Origin: Flexilinea sp.
GTDB taxonomy: Bacteria; Chloroflexota; Anaerolineae; Anaerolineales; Anaerolineaceae
Direction: 5' to 3'
NCBI GenBank assembly: GCA_017432685.1
Contig: JAFRIR010000118.1
Location: 1 to 64,000, forward strand
DNA: 64,000 bases
The notes under the pieces were generated by a model. It was not told where the DNA came from. It searched no databases and worked only from the letters and a program-made list of their open reading frames with translations. Shown one piece after another: positions 7,932-15,396 of this stretch. The translations under genes and the position numbers were made by a program. Each line of letters opens with the position of its first letter. Position 1 is the first letter of the stretch.

Positions 7932-8429
7932 TCAGCCCTGACGGCCCTGATACTGAGCATCGCCGAAACCGAGGATCATCTTGAAGATCGGGTTCAGGAA
8001 CACCAGACCAAGGAAAAAGCCGAAACCTTTGCCGAAAGCCTTTGCAAGCTTGTATTCACTGATGAGAGCGATCACAGCGCCTGCAAGACTCATGACTGAG
8101 CCAAGTGTACCGACAAAAGTTGTGACAGTTTCACCATCGGCATTGACTGTGGTTCCGAGTGAGGATAAAACAGAACCAAGAAGCACACAGGCAATCATGA
8201 CCCAGGCCCAGGTGCTGCTCCAGCTCAGATCAGTGCGATCCCATTCATTCAGGATCGGGATGATGCTGTGCCAACCGGGTTTTCCGGCTTTTGTGAAAAT
8301 CTTCCAGTAAGCAATGACCTGAAGGATATACCAGGCAATACCGAAAACGATGGCAAAAATGCCCAGCGTGGCAATAATCGCTCCGAGAGCGGTCCCGGCA
8401 ACAACAGCGCCGTTAGAAGCAGTTTCCAT
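7932..8429 (-). CDS. DUF5684-type small membrane protein
   Basis: The 165-residue hydrophobic protein has about four membrane segments. The core WYILQVIAYWKIFTKAGKPG followed by WHSIIPILN is the hallmark of the DUF5684 family, which is often found beside signal-peptidase or secretion genes. Biochemical function is unknown. AGAGGTG lies five bases before the ATG. The gene is monocistronic with its own terminator at 7885-7908. The tail (GDAQYQGRQG) is short and polar. Confidence 0.8.
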   Translation of the reverse strand: METASNGAVVAGTALGAIIATLGIFAIVFGIAWYILQVIAYWKIFTKAGKPGWHSIIPILNEWDRTDLSWSSTWAWVMIACVLLGSVLSSLGTTVNADGETVTTFVGTLGSVMSLAGAVIALISEYKLAKAFGKGFGFFLGLVFLNPIFKMILGFGDAQYQGRQG

Positions 8430-8564
8430 ATTTACACCTCTGCATTCGGGACATACAACTTAATTGTTTATCTTGTTGTCCCTGTAATCAAGCAAATCAT
8501 ACACCAAAAATGACAAATTGTATATAAATTTTATGATTTTCATCCAACACAGACATACTGATGA

Positions 8565-11222
8565 TCAATTGTCATTGAGTTTCGGGCGGGATTTTCGCGG
8601 CGGAATATTGTCTTCCGGTACGCCCGCCGGCTCTTCATCTTTCTCTGCCGGCTCCGTGATCACGATCTCCTCCAGTCCCGTTGACGGGATCTCATTGACC
8701 TCTCCGCCTTTGATCGTAACGGTGATCAGATCCAGTGCATCATCCAGACTTTTGATGTTACCGAGATTATCGATGATCCTTGTGACCGTGTCATCCATCA
8801 GCCGTGATATTTTGTCATCTTCCGGCAGGGAATAATCTGAATCTTCCCCGGCCTCGTCCGGAACACTCATGAGATCCGGCATTTCATACCAGCGCTCATT
8901 CATATAGATCACCGGGATCATCTGATTGGGCATTGCCGACTGACCCGAAAAGGACATATAGAGTAAAATCGGGATCGTACGGCCCGGAATGCTCATCATT
9001 TGCACCGTCCGCCCGTCCTGTCCGGCAGAACTCATCGAAGAATAATAAACATTCGCGAATTGTTCCTTCAGCCATTCATTCAGCTCGCGCTCTTCCGCAA
9101 GTGACAATTCAGTTTTCTCCGGAACAGGTGTCGGTGTTGGTTCTTCGGGTCCGCCAAAGCCCGACAGGAGCCGCATCAATTCCGCGAGCAAACCGTCGTC
9201 AGCTTCATCCGATTGCACAGGAACAGGTGCCGGCGTCGGCTCCGGTTCACTCAAGAGATTCTGCAGCACTTTCGGCAGCTGTGAATAATCACCATCAGAG
9301 ATCATTTGGAAAATATTGCCGATTTCATCAATGATACCGTGAATATCCACACTGGCATGCCACATTGCCCAGTTGCCGTTTGTGAAATATTCATTGTCCG
9401 GCAGCGTCAGGATCACAAGTGCACGGTCATCATCGAAAAAGTCCGGGACAACATCATTTCCGAGCCGCACGGCATCGATCGCCTGCTGCAAGGCTGTCTC
9501 ATACTGTTCCATTCCCTGAGATTTCAGGACCCATGGGAGCAGCTCACGCAGCTGCGGGTAATCCGTTCCCGGAACCATCGTGCAGTCCACTGCAAACCAG
9601 AAAGCACGGGCTTCTTCCAAACTCATCCCGCCATTCGTCACAAGACGATAAGCAAGATTGTTCAGCAGTGAAGAATTGATATGGACTCCGCCATAATCAT
9701 TGATAACCGTCGGAGTCTGTACATTTGGTGTGTAATAAAGGTCCCAGCTGAAAGCAGGCTGACCATACAGACGGGGGTTACTCATGGAACGGACTGGCTC
9801 AAGGCTTTTATCTCCCATCAGCCAGGCAGTGTCTTCAGTTTCTCCTGAAAGCATTTCACAGATCTTTCCCTGAATATCACTCATACCCTCGTTGATGGCG
9901 CCGAAATCATTCATGTATGAATTGTACGTCATCACCGAATCGGTAACACAGTGCGTGAATTCATGCGCGATCACATCCAGGCACTGAGACAAATCGTTGG
10001 CATAACTGGTGAGAAACATGGACCAGCCCAGATAGTTCCCCACAAATGCGGCATTGTTCACCTGAATATGATTTTCATCCTGATAATCGTTCAGCAGCAG
10101 GATCGGCGTACCCAGTCCATCACCGCCGATCCAGCCGATAGCTTTATAGTAATCATAAACACGGCAGTAATTGTAAAGGGAGAGGAGACCGACCTGATCC
10201 CACTCCAGATTGTCAGGGCTTGACTCCAAAACGATCCTTCCGTCATTATAGAGGAATTCCCAGCAGTTGGCAACAACGATTTTCCGCTCAATGTTGCCCA
10301 GATAATACATACCGGTGCGCTTGTCCCGCATCACGGTGACCGTTATCTCTTTTTCTTCACCCGTGGAGAGGTCAACATAACCGGTATACTCCACCGGTTC
10401 CATGAATTCAAAAACATATTCCGCATCAAAACCGGTTGAACCGGCAATGTCGCCGGGCATAATGGTCTCAAGACTGTAAAGATATTCTCCGTCCATGGTC
10501 ACATAATGAGCCAGATAGGGAAGTTCCGAACTGCGGCTTGCCGGATTTTCCGGGTTGTCCGTATAAACCACCCAGACAAAACGGGAAATTTCTTCTGTTT
10601 CGTCATCATTCACATCCAAATGAAGGATCAGAGGCAGGATCATCTTGTCCGTCATCCCTTCGAGCAGATTCGGGAGAGGCTGATCATTTTCTTCCGCATG
10701 TCTGAGAACGATCTGTTCAGCTTCTTCAGCGGTGATCCCCTCAGATTTTTCCACTTCCGGCAATTCGGTTTCAAGACTGCTGCTGAGACCGATCATGTGC
10801 CCTTTCGTATCCGTGATGACCTTCACGGCACCGCCCAAAACGGTAGTTCCGGCGTAAATCTGCTTGAACACATAATACTGATTTCCGGCTGCATCCGTCA
10901 GGGTTCTCCAGGGAATAAACTGGGTGTTGCTATCACCGCCAAGCAAACTGACCATGGAAAGAACCACTTTGGCAGCACGATCCATATCCGTCACGGCATC
11001 GTTTGTACAGCTGCCCGCAACAAAAGTCACGCGGCCATTGTGTGTGAACACTTCGGCTCCGTTATCATTCAGTGCCTGAATATCCTCCACTGTCAGCTGC
11101 ACTTCAAGTCCTGTTTCCAGAACGGCAGTTTGATTCTGAGCAGAAACGATGGATGACAACAGACAGCTGAGAACCAGCACGCATACCAGCAAAACACATT
11201 TCAAACGCCAATTATTCCTCAT
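8565..11222 (-). CDS. Secreted M4 (thermolysin-like) metallopeptidase
   Basis: This exported zinc endopeptidase likely digests extracellular protein. The ATG at 11222 is preferred: AAGGAG sits ten bases before it, whereas the longer frame opens with TTG. The signal peptide covers about residues 8-29. An FTP/PepSY-like propeptide (about 40-250) precedes the catalytic domain with HEFTH near residues 420-424 and the third zinc ligand in GAINEGMSD near 445. A downstream catalytic histidine (GGVHINSSLLNN) is also present. After the catalytic domain come two Pro/Thr linkers (PTPAP, PTPTPVP) and about 200 acidic residues of unknown fold, an extension not seen in thermolysin. The 885-residue length is about 1.6 times a standard M4 precursor. 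Confidence 0.92.
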   Translation of the reverse strand: MRNNWRLKCVLLVCVLVLSCLLSSIVSAQNQTAVLETGLEVQLTVEDIQALNDNGAEVFTHNGRVTFVAGSCTNDAVTDMDRAAKVVLSMVSLLGGDSNTQFIPWRTLTDAAGNQYYVFKQIYAGTTVLGGAVKVITDTKGHMIGLSSSLETELPEVEKSEGITAEEAEQIVLRHAEENDQPLPNLLEGMTDKMILPLILHLDVNDDETEEISRFVWVVYTDNPENPASRSSELPYLAHYVTMDGEYLYSLETIMPGDIAGSTGFDAEYVFEFMEPVEYTGYVDLSTGEEKEITVTVMRDKRTGMYYLGNIERKIVVANCWEFLYNDGRIVLESSPDNLEWDQVGLLSLYNYCRVYDYYKAIGWIGGDGLGTPILLLNDYQDENHIQVNNAAFVGNYLGWSMFLTSYANDLSQCLDVIAHEFTHCVTDSVMTYNSYMNDFGAINEGMSDIQGKICEMLSGETEDTAWLMGDKSLEPVRSMSNPRLYGQPAFSWDLYYTPNVQTPTVINDYGGVHINSSLLNNLAYRLVTNGGMSLEEARAFWFAVDCTMVPGTDYPQLRELLPWVLKSQGMEQYETALQQAIDAVRLGNDVVPDFFDDDRALVILTLPDNEYFTNGNWAMWHASVDIHGIIDEIGNIFQMISDGDYSQLPKVLQNLLSEPEPTPAPVPVQSDEADDGLLAELMRLLSGFGGPEEPTPTPVPEKTELSLAEERELNEWLKEQFANVYYSSMSSAGQDGRTVQMMSIPGRTIPILLYMSFSGQSAMPNQMIPVIYMNERWYEMPDLMSVPDEAGEDSDYSLPEDDKISRLMDDTVTRIIDNLGNIKSLDDALDLITVTIKGGEVNEIPSTGLEEIVITEPAEKDEEPAGVPEDNIPPRKSRPKLNDN

Positions 11223-11337
11223 TCGTAAAGATCTCCTTATTAATTTCAAAGCAATGGTTCGGGAAGAGTCATTGGAGTCAGTTCAGACTCAGATCGACTG
11301 AATTCTCCCGAACAGCTGCATTTCAAAAAAAGAGCAA

Positions 11338-12210
11338 TTATCGCTGCAATACATCTTCAATAAATCGCTGAAGTCCTGCAGGTGCATCATGTATATCCGC
11401 CAGATTATTATCCCCAAGGTTGATCATTTTGTTTTTCCCGTGATAATCACTGCCGGCTGTGACATACAGGTCAAATTTTTCAGCCAGGCCCAAAACTTCT
11501 TTCTGCATCTGCGGTGTAAACGTGGAATAATAGCCTTCCACACCCTGCAGGCCAAAGGCGATCAGGCGCTTCAGACGATTTTCCATCTCATCCCCAAGGA
11601 TCAGCTCATCACCGCTGCCATAAGAGGGGTGTGCCAGTACCGGGATCCCGCCACTTTCCAGAATGACTGAAATGGCTTCTTCCGGGTGAAAATGAATATT
11701 CTTGATCTTCAGCCGGTTCAGATAAGCAGAGAACGCCTGTTCTTTATCAGCTGCGTATCCATATTTCACCATCAGGTTGGCAAGATGAGGTTTTCCCGGA
11801 TTTTTATTGGCAAACAGACGGGTAACATCCTCATCCGAAAAACGAAACCCAAACTGGTCGCGCAAAGCCTCCAGGCGCCGTTCCAGCTTGATGATCCGGG
11901 AAGAATGTCCGCTGTCCACCAGGGCATTGATAGCAGCAGCTGATGAATCATAACCATACCCGAGGATATGGTACTTCCCATAAACATCCCTGCAGGAGAA
12001 TTCAACGCCCGGGATAAAAAGCGGGTCCTCAGGACCGCGCTTTTCCTTCAACAACTCAGCGCCTGCAATTGCATCATGATCAGTCAGGGAAAACAAGCCG
12101 ATCCCCGCTGCTCTCACTTTCGTCAAAATCTCTTCCGGTGTGTCAGTCCCGTCAGAAACCGTTGAGTGCATGTGCAAGTCGATTTTTTTCAGTTCGCTGA
12201 ATTTCTCCAT
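11338..12210 (-). CDS. PHP-domain metal-dependent phosphoesterase
   Basis: The 290-residue protein has the complete PHP metal site: DLHMHSTVSDG near residue 11, TDHDAIAG near 42, a PGVEFSC motif near 66, FHPEEA/LAHPSY near 175-195, and a final SDYHGKN. This matches the YciV/RnmA (TrpH) group, which removes nucleotides from 5' RNA ends or hydrolyses 3',5'-nucleoside bisphosphates. The start overlaps the stop of the anti-sigma gene, so the two are probably translationally coupled and share the promoter upstream of the STAS gene. A role inside the partner-switching module is possible but not shown; simple co-transcription is equally likely. Confidence 0.88.
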   Translation of the reverse strand: MEKFSELKKIDLHMHSTVSDGTDTPEEILTKVRAAGIGLFSLTDHDAIAGAELLKEKRGPEDPLFIPGVEFSCRDVYGKYHILGYGYDSSAAAINALVDSGHSSRIIKLERRLEALRDQFGFRFSDEDVTRLFANKNPGKPHLANLMVKYGYAADKEQAFSAYLNRLKIKNIHFHPEEAISVILESGGIPVLAHPSYGSGDELILGDEMENRLKRLIAFGLQGVEGYYSTFTPQMQKEVLGLAEKFDLYVTAGSDYHGKNKMINLGDNNLADIHDAPAGLQRFIEDVLQR

Positions 12211-12656
12211 CAGAGATATTTCTTCATACGCAGGATGTTTTTCCCGTCCCGGTATTCGTATTTGACCTCATCCATCAGCTTTTTGGCCATGAATATTCCC
12301 AGCCCGCCGATCTGACGTTCCGATGCCGAAAGCGTTACATCCGGGTCTTCTTTGGCGAGCGGATCATAAGGAACCCCGCTGTCAATGAAAGTAAGCTGCA
12401 CGGCACGGGGGTCCGTCAACTGGGCCAGATAGATTTTTGCTTTACCGATCCCGGAATGGTAAGCATAGGACGAAATGTTCGTGAAGATTTCGTCCACAGC
12501 AACACTGATTTGCATCATGGATTTCATAGGGCAGCTGACCCTGTCCAGAAAAGTCTCCACAAACTCTATCACGGAAGGTAAATTTTCAGTTTGGGCGTCA
12601 AGTTCGATCTCATCGCTGATCAGAGCTTCATTATCATCTGCCATTTCCGGGCTCAC
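12210..12656 (-). CDS. RsbW/SpoIIAB-like anti-sigma factor kinase
   Basis: The 148-residue protein is a GHKL ATPase of the HATPase_c_2 type. The N-box VDEIFTNISSYAY, G1 box DSGVPYDP and G2 box GGLGIFMAKKL are all visible. Such proteins hold a sigma factor and phosphorylate a STAS-domain antagonist. That antagonist is the next gene upstream (12757-13056). The chosen start is GTG; an ATG four codons in (12644) is the alternative. No sigma factor or PP2C phosphatase gene lies in the window, so the outputs are encoded elsewhere or the pair controls a non-sigma target. Confidence 0.88.
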   Translation of the reverse strand: MSPEMADDNEALISDEIELDAQTENLPSVIEFVETFLDRVSCPMKSMMQISVAVDEIFTNISSYAYHSGIGKAKIYLAQLTDPRAVQLTFIDSGVPYDPLAKEDPDVTLSASERQIGGLGIFMAKKLMDEVKYEYRDGKNILRMKKYL

Positions 12657-12756
12657 TCCATTTCGGACAAGTTTGACCTGCTCATCAACAGGAATAACAA
12701 ACCAACGATACCGAATGGTACCGCAAAGAAACGTACTCTTATTTGTTCAAGCGCTT

Positions 12757-13056
12757 TTATTCGATCGTCAGGATATCAGAGAAACCTGTCACCTCAAAGA
12801 TTTCTTTCACGATTTCATTGGCGCCTGTGATCTTCATCGTTCCTTTCGAGGCATTGAGCAGTTTCTGTGCGGAAAGCAGCACACGCAAACCGGCCGATGA
12901 AATATATTCCAGACCTGAAAAATCCAGTGTCAGGTCATTCACACCGTTCAGGCTTTCCTTCAGTTCTTTTTCGAAAACAGGGGCAGTTGTGGTATCCAGT
13001 CTGCCGGAAAGGGCAACTGTCAGTTTTGAACCGTCAAGGTTTTTGTTGATTTCCAT
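12757..13056 (-). CDS. STAS-domain anti-anti-sigma factor (RsbV/SpoIIAA-like)
   Basis: The 99-residue single STAS domain contains LTLDFSGLEYISSAGLRVLL, with the serine pair that carries the phosphorylation site in this family. When unphosphorylated, the protein binds the RsbW-type kinase and frees the partner. AAGGAGATAACAAT precedes the ATG. The gene is first in a three-gene minus-strand operon with the kinase (100-bp gap) and the PHP phosphoesterase. MITE copy 2 lies between this gene and the SH3b gene at 13275, within the promoter-side region. Confidence 0.92.
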   Translation of the reverse strand: MEINKNLDGSKLTVALSGRLDTTTAPVFEKELKESLNGVNDLTLDFSGLEYISSAGLRVLLSAQKLLNASKGTMKITGANEIVKEIFEVTGFSDILTIE

Positions 13057-13128
13057 ATTGTTATCTCCTTGTTTTTTGTATATCTTTTTATACAGATTTG
13101 CATTATGCGAAAGAAAAACGTTATTATA

Positions 13129-13257
13129 GGAACCTCTAAAATTATCATTTTTTCTCTGTCCTGAGGAGATTCAGAGAATAAATTCTCTGAATCTCCTCAG
13201 GAGGTTTCCGGGGGCTGCCGCCCCCATACCCCCGCCCGGGAGTTTTTAGAGATGCCC
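13129..13257. mobile_element. MITE-like element, copy 2
   Basis: The ends are GGAACCTCTAAAA (left) and TTTTTAGAGATGCCC (right). The hairpin CCTGAGGAGATTCAGAGAA / TTCTCTGAATCTCCTCAGG has the same length as in copy 1. It differs at paired positions (C:G replaced by T:A, and C:G by A:T), so pairing is kept. The GGGGGC core and CATACCCCCGCCC are unchanged. The element lies 18 bp beyond the stop of the SH3b gene and about 70 bp upstream of the STAS gene start. Confidence 0.85.
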
Positions 13258-13274
13258 TTAATAATTATACTCAT

Positions 13275-14621
13275 TTAATTTACCTCAGCAGGAATCGGTG
13301 TCGCAGTTCGTAACACTTCAACAGTGACCCAGCCTTCGAAGCCCTCGTTCGTCCGGACGCTGATCCAGGTATAGCCGTCAGCCTGAACGATTTCACCGAT
13401 GATCTCCAGCACTGCATTGTTATAAATTCCACGGATCACGTCCGATTCAAGCGAAGGCGTCGTCCGCACCAGAACCCCCGTATCGCCCCGCACACTCACG
13501 ATTCCGTAAACCGGTGTCGGTGTCACGACCTTCGTCCGGGTCGGTGTCAGCGTAGGGATCAGCGTCCGGGTCGGTGTGATCGAGGGCGTGACCGTTGCCG
13601 TAAAGGTAGCAGTCGTAGTCGGGGTAACAGGTGTGTTCGTGGCAGTCGGTGTCATGGTAGAGGTAGCAGTGGCCGTTGCAGTCGCTGTTGTGGTAGGTGT
13701 CACCGGTGTTGCCGTAAAGGTTGACGTCGGGGTACTGGTGTTGGTTGCGGTCGGAGTGGCTGTGTTCGTCGGTGTAGCTGTTGCGGTGTTGGTAGGGGTA
13801 AAGGTCACCAGATTGATCTCCTGCAGCAGATCAGCCCTCTGCGGTTCAAACCGTTCGCGGAAAGAAACTGCCAGCAGGCCCAGTGCGTCCGCGAATGCAG
13901 CTGCGCCGGCTGCGATCAGGATAACTGTCATCAGAATGCTTTTGACATCAGCGCTGAAAGCACGAAGCAGAATGAACATGATGACTGCCAGACACAGTGA
14001 CATCAAACTGTAAACCAGTCCGGTTTCCAGTGCAGGCAGAATCAAGTGACGGCTGCCGCAGAAAAATCCCCAGGCAGCCACCGTCAGCGGCGCCATGAGA
14101 AAAATCATCAGAGATGAACTGAAAGCGCCCAAAGACAAAGGTTCGCTGCGTTTCAGCTGCAGCACGCACACCACAGTGCTGACAATAACCGTCAGGATCG
14201 CGGGAATGCTGTATGAAGTGAAAAAAACCGCTGCTGCTTCGGTTCCACTGGACTGGCCTTTCAGGATCAGGACCGCTGCCGCAGAGCCGACCCAGAACAA
14301 CAGGGAAGTCAGCAGCTGTTTTCCCAGGGATTTCACAAAGAAACGCGGAGATCCTGCCACAGCAGACAAAGCCATCCCCAAAAACGGACCGCAGAACGGG
14401 ATCAGCGCAGCTGAAAGGATCCATAAGGGGTTGGCATCCAGCATCAGCGCAGCCCCGGCACAGGCGCCTGCCAGCAGTGCGAGAATATAATCACCTAACG
14501 AGGGAATTAATTTATGGGACAACTCGTTTTGAAAAAATTGACGGCTGTCCTTCGGTTCGGGATAAAGCCCGCGCTTTTTGTACCGCCGCCGGGCTTCGCT
14601 GTCATATTCATTTGTATTCAT
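13275..14621 (-). CDS. Membrane protein with Thr-rich linker and extracellular SH3b domain
   Basis: The start at 14621 (ATG, GGAG about eight bases upstream) is preferred over an ATG five codons earlier. A cytoplasmic, positively charged head of about 35 residues is followed by six or seven membrane segments (about 35-255). Then comes a linker of about 100 residues of Thr/Pro/Ala/Asn (PTNTATATPT type), and finally a bacterial SH3 domain (about 365-445) with RTTPSLESDVIRGIY and GYTWISVRT. SH3b domains usually bind cell-wall peptides. A 52-bp piece of the coding sequence (14449-14500, encoding part of the first membrane segment) is duplicated at 23041-23092. Function is unknown beyond a probable wall-anchoring or sensing role. 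Confidence 0.85.
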   Translation of the reverse strand: MNTNEYDSEARRRYKKRGLYPEPKDSRQFFQNELSHKLIPSLGDYILALLAGACAGAALMLDANPLWILSAALIPFCGPFLGMALSAVAGSPRFFVKSLGKQLLTSLLFWVGSAAAVLILKGQSSGTEAAAVFFTSYSIPAILTVIVSTVVCVLQLKRSEPLSLGAFSSSLMIFLMAPLTVAAWGFFCGSRHLILPALETGLVYSLMSLCLAVIMFILLRAFSADVKSILMTVILIAAGAAAFADALGLLAVSFRERFEPQRADLLQEINLVTFTPTNTATATPTNTATPTATNTSTPTSTFTATPVTPTTTATATATATSTMTPTATNTPVTPTTTATFTATVTPSITPTRTLIPTLTPTRTKVVTPTPVYGIVSVRGDTGVLVRTTPSLESDVIRGIYNNAVLEIIGEIVQADGYTWISVRTNEGFEGWVTVEVLRTATPIPAEVN

Positions 14622-14708
14622 AGGCTCTCTCTCCATTCCTACTACTCTTGATACATTATAACCGAACCTTTCAAAATTTTGTTAAGGAAAGCACAATTAT
14701 TTAAAAAA

Positions 14709-14765
14709 GTCTCCGAAAACATCGGGCCGGTTTTTTGAGAGCGGCTGCCGGTGTTTTCGGGAGAC
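14709..14765 (-). terminator. Terminator after the REC-EAL gene
   Basis: On the minus strand, GTCTCCCGAAAACA pairs with TGTTTTCGGAGAC across a loop that can itself fold, and six T follow. It lies about 90 bases past the stop at 14857. Confidence 0.75.
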
Positions 14766-14856
14766 CTGTTCTGCCCCGGTCTTGCGTTTTTAATATTTTT
14801 GGTTCCGGGGCATTCTTCCGCGCGATCGAGGGGTGATCGCGATAGAATACATAAAA

Positions 14857-15300
14857 TCAGGGACGGACGATCAGTTTTTCAAACTCCTCCGGCGGGAGGG
14901 CACGGGCGAAGTAAAACCCCTGCACCAGGTCACAGCCGGCACCGTGAAGCATCTCCAGCTGTTTTTGCGTTTCCACACCCTCCGCGATCACCGGGATCTT
15001 CAGATACCCGGCTATATCCAGGATCAACTCCACCAGTTTGAAATCCTTTTCGCTCGTTTCAATTTCGCTGATGAACTTTCGGTCAATTTTCAGCACATCC
15101 ACCGGCATCATCAGGTCCAGCAGGATGGCAGATAGTTTTTCCTGATATTGCCTGATTTTCTCAAGCGCTTCCAATCCGTTTTCGGCATAGATCACCTCAT
15201 AATTGTCTGCCATGATCATCCCCAATACATCCCGGTTGATCTCCTGGTCGTCCACGATCAGGACATACTGCGGTTTGTTGATTTGTCTGGAATTGATCAT
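14857..15300 (-). CDS. Collapsed response regulator: REC N-half fused to EAL C-terminal third
   Basis: The 147-residue frame begins with a receiver domain: YVLIVDDQEINRD with the acidic pocket, then the phosphoacceptor Asp in LLDLMMPV. Instead of continuing with the second half of REC, it jumps to VDVLKIDRKFI. That is the last third of an EAL phosphodiesterase domain and continues through IAEGVETQKQLEML and QGFYFARALPPEEFE. The EAL signature and most metal ligands are absent, so it cannot hydrolyse c-di-GMP. The join sits at PV/VD, a sequence common to both domain motifs, which suggests deletion by short homology. The start at 15300 follows an AAAGG site. It may be decaying or may act as a small REC-linked binding protein. 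Confidence 0.8.
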   Translation of the reverse strand: MINSRQINKPQYVLIVDDQEINRDVLGMIMADNYEVIYAENGLEALEKIRQYQEKLSAILLDLMMPVDVLKIDRKFISEIETSEKDFKLVELILDIAGYLKIPVIAEGVETQKQLEMLHGAGCDLVQGFYFARALPPEEFEKLIVRP

Positions 15301-15341
15301 TTCCCGGACCTTTCCACACACGAGGCTGTCACCTGAAAAAA

Positions 15342-15388
15342 GGGACAGTCACCTCTGGCTCACTGCTGAGCCTTCGGTGACAGTCCCC
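15342..15388. repeat. REP-like palindrome, possible terminator of the large repeat protein gene
   Basis: GGGACAGTCACC pairs with GGTGACAGTCCC except for one central mismatch, and an inner GGCTCA/TGAGCC stem lies between. The feet match the REP elements at 24582 and 25441. It begins nine bases past the stop at 15397. Confidence 0.75.
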
Positions 15389-15396
15389 CTCGTTCT

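Noticed and set aside
13576..14013. Plus-strand valine-rich open frame opposite the SH3b gene linker
   Set aside because: It is the complement of the Thr-rich repeat codons; no ribosome-binding site and no homology pattern.
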